NCBI GenBank assembly: GCA_020635075.1
Contig: JACKAM010000003.1
Span: 248,001 to 312,000 of the forward strand
DNA: 64,000 nucleotides
Direction: 5' to 3'
From: Pseudobdellovibrionaceae bacterium
GTDB taxonomy: Bacteria; Bdellovibrionota; Bdellovibrionia; Bdellovibrionales; UBA1609
Made by a program: the position numbers and the translations under genes. Shown piece by piece: positions 15,740 to 24,025 of this stretch. A model generated the notes under the pieces. The model searched no databases. It saw only the letters and a program-made list of their open reading frames with translations, and was not told the DNA's origin. Positions within the stretch are counted from its first letter, which is position 1. Every line of letters starts with the position of its first letter.

Positions 15740-16969
15740 ATGTGGTGGCACGTTTGTTCGATACTGAGAATCCTATGTGTGATTGCTGTCCTGAGTGGCT
15801 GTCTTTCTCAACCTAAAGAAGACCTGGAAGACATCATCAGCCAGCCAGGAGGAGGTTCGTCCTGGGATAGCCAAAGTCCCACCTTGGGATCAAGCCTTCA
15901 GTTCGCTTCCGTTCAAGCCAACACCCTTACCGTTTCCTGGGGAGCCTCCAGCGACAACCTGACCTCTGCCAGTAGTCTTCAATATAGGTTAGTGGTCGCC
16001 GTCGACCCTACCGATATCGATACGGCGGCCGAAGTGGCTGCCATGGCTTACAGCGATCCTGACGTCATGATGGATTGGCAAAACGCGCTGGCTAAAAACG
16101 TGACGGGCCTAAGTGCTTCAACGACCTATTATTTTGCAGTTGTGGTTCGTGATAGCGCAGGGAACCAGTCTCTCTACCCCCCTCAATCAGTATCCACAAT
16201 TGCGGCCCTTGCGTGCGGTGATGTTTTCATTCCCGTTCATGCAACCGGCTCCACCAAAGTCAGCCTAGGTGCTGCACCTTCTGCCGTCACAGTGATTTCT
16301 GATTCCTCACAACGGCGATCCATCGACTTAGACTCAGAATGCAATATTTTTGTGAACACCTACAATGCCGCCCGCAAGTACAGTAACTCTGGAACTCTTT
16401 TGGCCACTTCGCCTACACTTCTCGCCAACAAAGTGGGACCAGTCGCCGTGGCCGGCAACTACGTCATAGTGAGCAAAGAGACCACCATCTATGTATTGAA
16501 TAAATCTGACCTCACTGTGGTCGGCACTCACAGCCCTGCCTACAGCCCGATGGGCTTTCACTATGGATCTGGAAAACTATTTTTCACTTCTCACAGTGGT
16601 CGCTACCTCAGCCGCGTTGACTTTGATGAAAACAGCGGAGCCTTGTCCAATGAAGTTGCCATCACTCTGTCTGCATCGGCTGCCAGTGGCTGGGCCTCAG
16701 ACATCACCCAAACTCGTGATGGTAGCTACGTGATCAGCTTTTTCAACTCAAAGAAGCTCTACAAATACTCCCTGTCCGGAACCACCATGACCATGATTTG
16801 GAATCAATCCACCACCAATTACCCTACTGGCGTAATCGAGCACCCGGATCAAAACCTCTATACCGTCAGCGACAGCGGAGTGATTAGCAAGTTTTCATCC
16901 GCTGGAGCCGAAAGCTCTGCCGTTTACATGAGTGGCTTGGGCAGTACATGGGGCTTAGTGCTGAAATAA
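15740..16969 (+). CDS. Lipoprotein with FN3-like domain and propeller-like repeats
   Basis: A 409-residue lipoprotein (lipobox LSGC, Cys21). Residues of about 45-145 resemble a fibronectin type III domain (NTLTVSWGASSDN, then LSASTTYYFAVVVRDSAGN). The rest consists of repeated strand-rich segments such as YVIVSKETTIYVLNKSDL and LYTVSDSGVISKFSSAG, like a small beta-propeller or NHL-type structure. There is no catalytic motif, so a binding or adhesive surface role is more likely than an enzyme. It stands alone on its strand, convergent with the SGNH hydrolase. A weak inverted repeat (CGATAA/TTATCG) at 16981-17001 follows and may help termination. Confidence 0.7.
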   Translation: MWWHVCSILRILCVIAVLSGCLSQPKEDLEDIISQPGGGSSWDSQSPTLGSSLQFASVQANTLTVSWGASSDNLTSASSLQYRLVVAVDPTDIDTAAEVAAMAYSDPDVMMDWQNALAKNVTGLSASTTYYFAVVVRDSAGNQSLYPPQSVSTIAALACGDVFIPVHATGSTKVSLGAAPSAVTVISDSSQRRSIDLDSECNIFVNTYNAARKYSNSGTLLATSPTLLANKVGPVAVAGNYVIVSKETTIYVLNKSDLTVVGTHSPAYSPMGFHYGSGKLFFTSHSGRYLSRVDFDENSGALSNEVAITLSASAASGWASDITQTRDGSYVISFFNSKKLYKYSLSGTTMTMIWNQSTTNYPTGVIEHPDQNLYTVSDSGVISKFSSAGAESSAVYMSGLGSTWGLVLK

Positions 16970-17011
16970 AAATACTTTGAACGATAAGCTATTGATTTAT
17001 CGCAAACTGGA

Positions 17012-18061
17012 CTACTTGATTGCTGACGGGCGAATTCGAGGAGCCTGTGGGTACAGCTTGAGAATCACCTCACTCACCTTCTCACCCATCAATGTATCCC
17101 CCTCAGGATTGAGGTGACAATCATCGATATAGACATCACTCATAGAATTCAAAGCTTCGGTGAGATCCGACAAGTAGGACCGGGCCTTCACGGAATCTAT
17201 CGCTGGAGCATAGAAGCTGGGATTTCGTTGCGCAATAGCATCAGTGGTGCGAATTTTCTCTTCCCGCTCAGATAAGCGGTAATCGCCTATGCCCAACACC
17301 GGCTGCAAGAAGCCGTGAAAACGAGCTCCAAAAAGATCAGCCGTTGCCCTAATGAGAGTAATGTTCTTGAGCCAAAGCTCATGAGCTGTACCTGGGTTGG
17401 CAGGACCCGTCGCCTGACCTTCCATATCCCGAGAAAATTGGGGAGCCTTCATCGCCCTCACCAAGGAAATGAGATAGGGAAAGCCCACTCGCGAGGACTC
17501 AATCATTCTCTCGAATATCTGATATTCATAGGTCGTCACCAATGGTTGCTCAGGGAGCTGTGCCCCCTGCATTTCATTTGCGCCGTCGTAAGTAACAATA
17601 AGGTTGGGCTGCAGAAACTCAATATCGCGAATAACTTTGAGCAACTCTTGATGAGAGTTGTAGCCACCGACCGCTCCATTTAATACGACTGTCGGCCCCC
17701 AGGCCTCCTGAAGTTTCTGATGGAAGGTCTTTACCCACGTATTTTGGCTGAAAACCGTATCTGACGTGGAACCACCAAATACCGCCACCCTTGGGGCTTG
17801 TGGGTTATCCATGTGCTCAGAGCCATAGACGATGTAGCCCTCGACATAGACGAGTCCCAACGCCTCCGCCTGCTTTTTGCCGATTGTCCACCCCAACAAG
17901 GGATCTAGGGTAGGATAGAAATTAAACTGAGGGGCAATTTGGTTTCCTGATTGAGCCAGCCGAGAACTTTGCTTCTGCAAAACCCAATAGGCCCCACCCT
18001 CAAGTCCTGCCAGGAGAATCAGAAAAACTACAAGATTTGTGATGATTATCTTTAGCTGCAA
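17012..18061 (-). CDS. SGNH/GDSL-type hydrolase, membrane-anchored
   Basis: A 349-residue protein with an N-terminal hydrophobic signal anchor (IIITNLVVFLILLAG) and an SGNH hydrolase domain. Block I is VFGGSTSD with the nucleophile Ser, a Gly lies in block II, NGAVGGYNS carries the block III-type Asn region, and DDCHLNPEGD at the C-terminus supplies the Asp-His pair. The frame begins with a TTG (18061) shortly after AAGG. It follows a small protein gene after 6 bp and may be translated with it. SGNH enzymes deacylate or deacetylate lipids, polysaccharides or peptidoglycan; the substrate cannot be read here. Confidence 0.82.
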   Translation of the reverse strand: MQLKIIITNLVVFLILLAGLEGGAYWVLQKQSSRLAQSGNQIAPQFNFYPTLDPLLGWTIGKKQAEALGLVYVEGYIVYGSEHMDNPQAPRVAVFGGSTSDTVFSQNTWVKTFHQKLQEAWGPTVVLNGAVGGYNSHQELLKVIRDIEFLQPNLIVTYDGANEMQGAQLPEQPLVTTYEYQIFERMIESSRVGFPYLISLVRAMKAPQFSRDMEGQATGPANPGTAHELWLKNITLIRATADLFGARFHGFLQPVLGIGDYRLSEREEKIRTTDAIAQRNPSFYAPAIDSVKARSYLSDLTEALNSMSDVYIDDCHLNPEGDTLMGEKVSEVILKLYPQAPRIRPSAIK

Positions 18062-18067
18062 GGGACC

Positions 18068-18313
18068 TTAGTGAGTTGAAGGATCCATTCCCCCATCCGA
18101 ATGTCCACCCGAGGTGTCCATTCCGCTGGACAAAATATCGCTGCCATTGGTCTCGTCTTCCAAAGTCAGGGGCACGGCCCGACCAGAAAGATCAGGCAGG
18201 CTGTCCAGGTGCTTTTGGTATTCTTCTCTTGTCATGATACCTTGGGATTCGTTCCACTCTGTCATGCGTGAATCAAACTTTAGCTGCTCCAAACCTTTAC
18301 GCAGGCTTCCCAT
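18068..18313 (-). CDS. Small soluble protein of unknown function (81 aa)
   Basis: Unrecognised small protein. The ATG at 18313 directly follows a strong GGAGGAAAG ribosome binding site, so the frame extension to 18343 is not needed. The N-terminal half is charged and helical (GLEQLKFDSRMTEW, then MTREEYQKHLDSLPDL). This resembles the short helical motif in many small regulatory proteins, but no named family fits. The C-terminus is Gly/Ser/His-rich and likely disordered. It sits between the rhomboid and SGNH genes on the same strand. Confidence 0.6.
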   Translation of the reverse strand: MGSLRKGLEQLKFDSRMTEWNESQGIMTREEYQKHLDSLPDLSGRAVPLTLEDETNGSDILSSGMDTSGGHSDGGMDPSTH

Positions 18314-18351
18314 CTTTCCTCCAAAAACACCGTAAAAATCCAATTAGCCCC

Positions 18352-19128
18352 TTAGTTCCAGTATTTGGGGCCTTCAGAGTCTTCCTTATCCTCAAATTTA
18401 CGCTCATTGTCCACTACTAATCTGAGCTTGGGGCCCTTACGCTTCTTGCGCTTCGAACCCTGCATCAGCTGTTGGCTCCATTTGCCCCAGAATCGCAGGA
18501 AGAGAAAGCCCATGACCAAGCCTCCCAGGTGGGCCAGGTTGGCCACTCCGTCTCGGCCACCGGTATTGAGCAGGGAGACAATCTCGATCGCACCCAGAAG
18601 GAGGACAAAATACTTGGCCTTCATGGGGAAGATCATCATGAAGTAGACCATTCTCTCCCCGAACAGCAGGCCATAGGCCAGCATGAGCCCAAACACCGCT
18701 CCCGAGGCGCCAATCACCGGGATGGTCATCAGACCAAAATTACCGGAGGCCAGATAGTAAATGGTCATTCCCAGAACGTAAATAAGGCCGGCCCCCACTC
18801 CACAGACGAGGTAGTAGGTCAGGAAAAAGCGTGAGCCCCAGCGCTGCTCAAGATCGGCCCCCAGCCACCACAGCAAAAGCATATTGAACACAATATGGAA
18901 GACCGAATAGGAATGGAGGAACATATAGGTAAAGGGCTGCCAGATCCAGAAACCATTCACCATCCGCTCAGGGATTAGGCCAAACCACAGAAACAAACTG
19001 GGCTCGTCCATGAAGAACTTCTGTACAATCAATATGGCACCCAACCAAATGGCCACATTAATGATGATGAGTTTTTTTGCCATGGGGGTCAGAGGCATGG
19101 CCCCGCCGCCCATTGAGTAGCGACTCAT
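18352..19128 (-). CDS. Rhomboid-family intramembrane serine protease
   Basis: A 258-residue polytopic membrane protein with about six transmembrane helices. The catalytic dyad is Ser142 in GASGAVFG and His200 in HLGGLVMGF; His78 and Asn82 in HSYSVFHIVFN fit the supporting HxxxN motif of helix 2. A WQPFTYMFLH segment precedes it, as in other rhomboids. The C-terminal tail is basic and cytoplasmic (KRKKRKGPKLR). Rhomboids cut transmembrane substrates within the inner membrane. It is co-directional with the epimerase gene, 8 bp upstream, and likely shares its transcript. Confidence 0.93.
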   Translation of the reverse strand: MSRYSMGGGAMPLTPMAKKLIIINVAIWLGAILIVQKFFMDEPSLFLWFGLIPERMVNGFWIWQPFTYMFLHSYSVFHIVFNMLLLWWLGADLEQRWGSRFFLTYYLVCGVGAGLIYVLGMTIYYLASGNFGLMTIPVIGASGAVFGLMLAYGLLFGERMVYFMMIFPMKAKYFVLLLGAIEIVSLLNTGGRDGVANLAHLGGLVMGFLFLRFWGKWSQQLMQGSKRKKRKGPKLRLVVDNERKFEDKEDSEGPKYWN

Positions 19129-19136
19129 GATGCTCC

Positions 19137-19553
19137 CTAGGGCTTCTTCTCACTCAATTCGATCAACACGCCACCTGCCGAAGCTGGATGGATAAACGAA
19201 ATCATGCAGTTGTGGGCCCCTGGTCGAGGCTCGTCATAGACCAGGCGGACGCCTGCAGCTTTCAAATCCTTCAGAATTTGCGCCAATCCCGTGACCGCCA
19301 AGCAAATATGGTGGACCCCGGGCCCGCGTTTTTCCAAAAATTTCGCCACCGGGCTGTTTTCCCCAAGGGGCTCTAACAGCTCAATGCGCGAGTCATTGGC
19401 CAATTCATAGGTCCCGACCTTAACCCCTTCGCCCACCACATCCTCGACATGGACTTCGCTAAAACCGAGAGCTTCATAGAGTTTTCCACCTTCAGCTAAA
19501 CTGGGGACAGCGATTCCGATATGATCAAGCTTGTAGGAAAAAGGTAAATTCAT
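19137..19553 (-). CDS. mce: Methylmalonyl-CoA epimerase
   Basis: A 138-residue vicinal-oxygen-chelate protein matching methylmalonyl-CoA epimerase: YKLDHIGIAVPSL at the start, the metal-binding His in that motif, GPGVHHICLAV in the centre and FIHPASAGGVLIELSEK at the end. The enzyme interconverts (S)- and (R)-methylmalonyl-CoA during propionate, odd-chain fatty acid and branched-chain amino acid breakdown. The ATG at 19553 follows the HIT gene stop by 4 bp; the frame opens further upstream inside that gene. Mutase subunits are not in the window. Confidence 0.92.
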   Translation of the reverse strand: MNLPFSYKLDHIGIAVPSLAEGGKLYEALGFSEVHVEDVVGEGVKVGTYELANDSRIELLEPLGENSPVAKFLEKRGPGVHHICLAVTGLAQILKDLKAAGVRLVYDEPRPGAHNCMISFIHPASAGGVLIELSEKKP

Positions 19554-19557
19554 TGAT

Positions 19558-20157
19558 CTATTCCTCAAAATAAGGGCGGAGTCGATTGTAAGTCTGTTCA
19601 ACCGTTTCCGCCAACACCTTGGTTTCCGCAATCAGCGGAAAGAAGTTGGTATCTCCCCGCCAGCGGGGGATCACATGCCAGTGAAGATGATCTGGGATAC
19701 CGGCACCGGCGACTGCCCCATGATTTAGACCAATATTCATTCCCGGACAACCGTAGGATTTTTGCAGAGCATCAATAGTCCGCCGCAGGAGATGGGAGAG
19801 GGCCACATACTCCTCCTGGCTGAGTTCTGTCAAATCCCCACAGTGGCGGGTGGGAATCACCAGGGTATGCCCATTGTTGTAGGGAAACTTGTTGAGCACC
19901 ACCAATGCGTGCTTCTCCCGATAGAGGACCAGACTCTCCAATTTTACCCCTTGATCGCGGGCCTGACAAAAGACGCAACCGTCGGGACGAATAATCTTGC
20001 GCACGTAACGATAGCGATCGGGCCTCTCCATGAAGTCCCTCTCCTGGGGCCATACATCCTGGAGATCAACTCCTGCGAGGGAGGTCTTGGATGATTTTGA
20101 AGGCTTCTTTTTTGCCACCTTTTTAGCGGCTTTCTTGGTCCGTGCTTTTTTCGCCAT
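19558..20157 (-). CDS. HIT-family nucleotide hydrolase/phosphorylase with Lys-rich N-terminal tail
   Basis: A 199-residue protein whose HIT domain spans about residues 55-175. It shows VFCQ near the start of the domain, NNGHTLVIPTRH and the histidine triad HLHWHVIPRW. The spacing resembles the Ap4A-phosphorylase-like HIT subgroup. The first 30 residues are almost entirely Lys, Ala, Arg, Ser and Thr (AKKARTKKAAKKVAKKK), like histone H1-type tails in some bacterial nucleoid proteins. That tail is unusual for HIT enzymes and could bind nucleic acid. The second Met is used as the start; the frame begins 6 bp upstream. It lies between sppA and mce. Confidence 0.85.
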   Translation of the reverse strand: MAKKARTKKAAKKVAKKKPSKSSKTSLAGVDLQDVWPQERDFMERPDRYRYVRKIIRPDGCVFCQARDQGVKLESLVLYREKHALVVLNKFPYNNGHTLVIPTRHCGDLTELSQEEYVALSHLLRRTIDALQKSYGCPGMNIGLNHGAVAGAGIPDHLHWHVIPRWRGDTNFFPLIAETKVLAETVEQTYNRLRPYFEE

Positions 20158-20169
20158 TGTCAAACGACC

Positions 20170-21087
20170 TTAAAGGATTCCCGGCATCAGGTAAAGGGGC
20201 TTACCCACCAAATGAACATGGAGATATTTGTCGGCGATGGCCTCCAACTTTCTCTCGGCTGAAGTGGTGGTTTGGATTTTACTCAACCACTCCATGGTCT
20301 TGTTATTAGGGTTAAACACCTTGGGGTTAGGCCCTAATCCCGCCAGGTTCCCCGCCACGCGAAGGGCGTCCTCATAGGTACCCACCTGATCAGCAAACCC
20401 CAGCCTCACTGCCGTTTCGCCCGTAAAAATCCGCCCATCCCCGTACTTGTTGACGATGTCGGGTGAAAGCCGGCGACTGGTTTGCACGGCAAGCTTAAAT
20501 TGGTCGTGAACCTCTTCCAGGATACCTTGAAAGAGGTCTTGCTCCTCAGGCTTCATGCGTCTGAGGTCGGAGCCAGCATCCTTGAAATCCCCAGTCTTCA
20601 ACACGTAACGATCCACTTTGGCTAAATCAAACAGACCCTTGAGATTAGCGAACTCCATTATAACTCCAATTGAACCCATCAAAGTTCCGGGGTTCGCGAC
20701 AATGCGATCCGCTCCAGCCGCCGCGTAGTAGGCTCCGCTGGCCACCACACTGCCGCCGGAAACCACCACGGGCTTGCGCGCTTCCTCACGCACCCGCTTG
20801 ATTTCGGTGTACAACTCCTGACTGGTCCCGACCAGGCCTCCAGGTGAATTGACCTGGATGATCACTCCTTTAATGTTGGGATCATCGCGATAGGTTCTCA
20901 GGGTCGAGACGAATTCACTGGAATCCAGAATCACCCCATCCAGCTTCATCGACAACAAGGAGGGCTCATCCACCTCAGGAGAAAGCGGGTTCCACATCGC
21001 GACCAAAACCAAAACTGAAACAAAAAACAGACCGAGGAAGGCCAGTGAAATGACCGCCAAGGTACCCTGATAAACTCTCCCCATCAT
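20170..21087 (-). CDS. sppA: Signal peptide peptidase SppA, short (36K) type
   Basis: A 305-residue ClpP/crotonase-fold serine protease with one N-terminal membrane helix (LAVISLAFLGLFFVSVLVLV). The nucleophile is Ser117 in VVASGAYYAA and the likely general base is Lys169 in TGDFKDAG. The oxyanion-region motif VNSPGG and the conserved GTLMGSIGV stretch are present. This is the single-domain, Gram-positive-like form that works as an oligomer on cleaved signal peptides in the inner membrane. It is downstream of rpsA on the same strand but separated by an intrinsic terminator at 21183-21212, so it probably has its own promoter. Confidence 0.93.
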   Translation of the reverse strand: MMGRVYQGTLAVISLAFLGLFFVSVLVLVAMWNPLSPEVDEPSLLSMKLDGVILDSSEFVSTLRTYRDDPNIKGVIIQVNSPGGLVGTSQELYTEIKRVREEARKPVVVSGGSVVASGAYYAAAGADRIVANPGTLMGSIGVIMEFANLKGLFDLAKVDRYVLKTGDFKDAGSDLRRMKPEEQDLFQGILEEVHDQFKLAVQTSRRLSPDIVNKYGDGRIFTGETAVRLGFADQVGTYEDALRVAGNLAGLGPNPKVFNPNNKTMEWLSKIQTTTSAERKLEAIADKYLHVHLVGKPLYLMPGIL

Positions 21088-21182
21088 CCCCTCCTTGAGA
21101 CTCCCATCAGTCTAACTCTTGTCGGCCCATAGGGAAAGAAGGTCCAGGTCCCGGTCCAGGAGGATTTTTGCAATTGGCAAAA

Positions 21183-21212
21183 AAAAAGAGCCACTGTCCA
21201 GTGGCTCTTTTT
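21183..21212. terminator. Bidirectional intrinsic terminator after rpsA
   Basis: AAAAAGAGCCACTG and CAGTGGCTCTTTTT are perfect 14-bp arms with a 2-base loop. They give a GC stem flanked by A and T runs on both strands. It ends rpsA transcription about 27 bp after its stop codon. Confidence 0.92.
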
Positions 21213-21238
21213 GTCCTGCATTATTTCCTCCTCAGAGA

Positions 21239-23083
21239 TTACTCAGAATCGCTGGGGGAATCCTCTGATGTCGAAGTTTCGGTGTTTTGAGCAGCCTTAA
21301 GAGCGTCGCCAAACAAATCTCCCAAGCTGGTCTTGGAAGTGGCCGTGACCTTCTTCACATAGTCATCCACGTCGGCCTTCTGTTCACGCAACTTCACCAA
21401 TTTGGCTGAAAGTCCGATCTTACGCGCTTCCTTATCGATAGAGATGATCTCCGCCTTAATGCTGTCGCCAACGGCAACAACTTCTTCAGGCTTCTCCACT
21501 CGCTTGGTGCTCAGCTCGCTGATGTGAATCAGACCTTCGATGTCGGACTCAAGCTCAACAAACACACCAAAGTCAGCCAACTTGACGACTTTGACGTCAC
21601 GCTGAGATCCGATGGGGTACTTGTCTTCGATGTTCGCCCAAGGATCGCCTTCAAGCTGCTTAATACCCAAGCTAAAACGCTCGTTCTCAATATCGACACC
21701 CAGAACCACTGCGCGAACCTTGTCACCCTTCTTGTAGACTTCAGAAGGATGGTTGATTCTCTTGGTCCAGGAGAAGTCAGAAATGTGAACCAGACCGTCA
21801 ATGCCCTCTTCGATACCGACGAAAACACCAAAGTCAGTCACTGACTTCACTTCGCCTTCGATAATGGTACCAGGAGCATAGCTCTCTTTGAGCTCAACCC
21901 AAGGATTGGGCTCAAGCTGCTTCATGCCCAAGCTGATGCGACGGTTTTCACGATCCACTTCAAGAACCTGAACATTCACTTCGTCACCAACCTTCACAAC
22001 TTGTGAGGGGTGCTTCACGCGCTTGGTCCAGCTCATTTCACTGACGTGGATCAGGCCTTCAATGCCTTCTTCCAACTCAACAAAAGCACCGTAATCAGCC
22101 AAGCTCACCACTTTACCGGACAGCTTTTGTCCAACAGGGAAGCGGTCGGCAACAGCGGCCCAAGGATCATCCTTAAGCTGCTTCATGCCCAAGCTGACAC
22201 GCTCTTTTTCGTTATCAAACTTCAGTACAACAACTTCAACCTCGTCACCAACATTGACCAGCTCAGAAGGATGTTTCACCCGTCCCCAGCTCATGTCTGT
22301 GATGTGGAGGAGACCGTCCATGCCGCCAAGATCGATGAAGGCACCATAATCAGTGATGTTCTTCACCATTCCCTTAACGATCGATCCCTCTTTCATGGCA
22401 TCCAAAGTCTGGCTGCGCAGATTTTCGCGCTCTTCCTCAAGAAGGGCACGGCGGGAAAGAACAATGTTTCCACGACGTTTGTTGAACTTGATGACCTTAA
22501 ATTTATAGGTTTTACCAATGTAGGCATCCATGTTGCGAACCGGACGCAGATCAATCTGGCTACCAGGCAAGAAAGCCTTCACACCGATATCAACACTCAA
22601 ACCGCCCTTAACTTTGGCGATGATTGTTCCCTCGATGACTTCCTCATTTTCAGCAGCACGGGAAATGTCGTTCCAGGCACGCAGCATATCGGCTTTGTCT
22701 TTAGACAGAACCACCATGCCGTTTTCATTTTCAATACGATCAATAAAGACTTCAACTTCAGTTCCGGTTTCCACATTGCGATGACCTTCGACCATGCGGA
22801 ATTCAGAAATCGGGATCATTCCCTCACTCTTGTAGTTGATATCGACAAGAACATAATCTTCCTGCACTTCAACTACCCGGCCATTGACTACGTCGCCAAC
22901 TTTGAAGTCCCGTTCACCGAGAGACTGTTCGAACATGGATTCAAAGCTTTCGCCGTTTTTGCCCACTTCCTGATAGGAATTGGGGTTATCAGGCACATCT
23001 TTGTCTGCAGCATCAAGAGCTGCGAGAACTTGTTCACGCGCGATCTGTGCCTTTGATTTGTTAGGTTTCTTATTGTCTACCAT
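21239..23083 (-). CDS. rpsA: Ribosomal protein S1
   Basis: This protein of about 614 residues carries six consecutive S1 RNA-binding repeats, each with a DYGAF/DFGVFV-type strand and a GLIHVSEMSW/GLVHISD-type strand. S1 helps 30S subunits bind structured mRNA. Its C-terminus is acidic and Ser/Thr-rich (TSTSEDSPSDSE). The start is ambiguous: the ATG at 23083 lies 12 bases after GGAGG, while a TTG at 23089 has the more usual spacing of 6. A strong promoter at 23179-23206 gives a leader of about 85 bases, room for the autogenous control known for S1. The order cmk-rpsA is typical of Proteobacteria. Confidence 0.96.
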   Translation of the reverse strand: MVDNKKPNKSKAQIAREQVLAALDAADKDVPDNPNSYQEVGKNGESFESMFEQSLGERDFKVGDVVNGRVVEVQEDYVLVDINYKSEGMIPISEFRMVEGHRNVETGTEVEVFIDRIENENGMVVLSKDKADMLRAWNDISRAAENEEVIEGTIIAKVKGGLSVDIGVKAFLPGSQIDLRPVRNMDAYIGKTYKFKVIKFNKRRGNIVLSRRALLEEERENLRSQTLDAMKEGSIVKGMVKNITDYGAFIDLGGMDGLLHITDMSWGRVKHPSELVNVGDEVEVVVLKFDNEKERVSLGMKQLKDDPWAAVADRFPVGQKLSGKVVSLADYGAFVELEEGIEGLIHVSEMSWTKRVKHPSQVVKVGDEVNVQVLEVDRENRRISLGMKQLEPNPWVELKESYAPGTIIEGEVKSVTDFGVFVGIEEGIDGLVHISDFSWTKRINHPSEVYKKGDKVRAVVLGVDIENERFSLGIKQLEGDPWANIEDKYPIGSQRDVKVVKLADFGVFVELESDIEGLIHISELSTKRVEKPEEVVAVGDSIKAEIISIDKEARKIGLSAKLVKLREQKADVDDYVKKVTATSKTSLGDLFGDALKAAQNTETSTSEDSPSDSE

Positions 23084-23178
23084 TTCCAAAAATTACCTCC
23101 TGCGGGAAAAGCCCTGGTCACGGGTACTTCGCCCTTATTAAATTTCTCACAGACTAGGCTGATTGAGATGAGCTTCTC

Positions 23179-23206
23179 GTTATAAGGTCTATGTTATGAA
23201 TGTCAA
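23179..23206 (-). promoter_or_regulatory. Strong sigma-70 promoter of rpsA
   Basis: On the minus strand TTGACA (23201-23206) and TATAAC (23179-23184) are 16 bp apart, close to consensus. It lies between cmk and rpsA, so rpsA can be transcribed independently of cmk. Confidence 0.75.
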
Positions 23207-23306
23207 AGGGATTTTTACACTTTGTTCCATAGACGAAGTGACGGAATTGGGCGACCTCAACTAGGGGGCACATAGCCCCAATCTATGTATATGGAATTGC
23301 ATCGAT

Positions 23307-23993
23307 TTAGGAGATCTTGAGGTCCTTACGAATCAGGCTTTCCACCAGGTCTACCACCTCCTCCAAACTCAAGTTGCTGGTGTCCACCCGATGGGCTTCT
23401 TTCGGGACCTGTAAAGGGGCCGTTTTTCGGGTGCTGTCCTGCCGGTCCCGGCGGGCTTGGGAGGCCTTGGTTTCTTCTACGGATGCACCTTGCTCCAGGG
23501 CTCGACGCTCGGCCCGGCTGCCACTCGCCGCCTCCAAATAGACCTTCACCGGAGCATTGGGGAAGACAACGGTTCCACAGTCACGTCCCTCGGCAACCAA
23601 TCCCGTGTCACCGCCCTTGTGGCAACGCCTCTGGGCTTCAAGCAGGCTGGCCCGGACTTTGGGATACTGGCTGATCTGACTAGCATACTCACCCATTTCC
23701 TCGCGATAAATTTCGTCAGTGACATCCTCGTCATTTAAGAACACCAAGGTTCTTTCAGGATGCAGGCGCACTTCCCACTCGGTTGATTCGGCGACCTTGA
23801 CGACGGCGTCCTCCTGGCTCAAATCCGCGTGCAGCTGTCTCGCCACATAGGCCAGACCCCGATAGAAAGCCCCGGTTGAAACCCATCGCCAGCCAAGGCG
23901 ACGGGCCACTTCGCGACTGACGGAAGTCTTGCCGCTGGCGGCGGGGCCATCGATCGTTACAAGTCGGGCACCTTCAGGTTGAGCCGTGGTCAT
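23307..23993 (-). CDS. cmk: Cytidylate kinase
   Basis: A 228-residue (d)CMP kinase. The P-loop GPAASGKTS follows VTID, and the NMP-binding region includes STGAFYRGLAYVA and GRDCGTVVFPNAPVKVYL. The lid region (ASQARRDRQDSTRKTAPL) and the final DTSNLSLEEVVDLV also match Cmk. It phosphorylates CMP and dCMP. It lies between hisC and rpsA on the minus strand; the hisC-cmk-rpsA neighbourhood parallels the hisC/aroA-cmk-rpsA order of many bacteria. Between cmk and rpsA there are about 220 bp, which hold the rpsA promoter. Confidence 0.95.
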   Translation of the reverse strand: MTTAQPEGARLVTIDGPAASGKTSVSREVARRLGWRWVSTGAFYRGLAYVARQLHADLSQEDAVVKVAESTEWEVRLHPERTLVFLNDEDVTDEIYREEMGEYASQISQYPKVRASLLEAQRRCHKGGDTGLVAEGRDCGTVVFPNAPVKVYLEAASGSRAERRALEQGASVEETKASQARRDRQDSTRKTAPLQVPKEAHRVDTSNLSLEEVVDLVESLIRKDLKIS

Positions 23994-24025
23994 TTCATCT
24001 CCGCGATTTTGCTGGTGTCTTTTGA

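Noticed and set aside
21141..21162. AAGGTCCAGGTCCCGGTCC, similar to the arm ends of the giant hairpins
   Set aside because: No matching inverted arm is nearby; a single half-match is not enough to call a family member.
22010..23056. 348-codon plus-strand frame inside rpsA
   Set aside because: Antisense to the S1 repeats; its apparent repeats simply mirror the S1 domain repeats.
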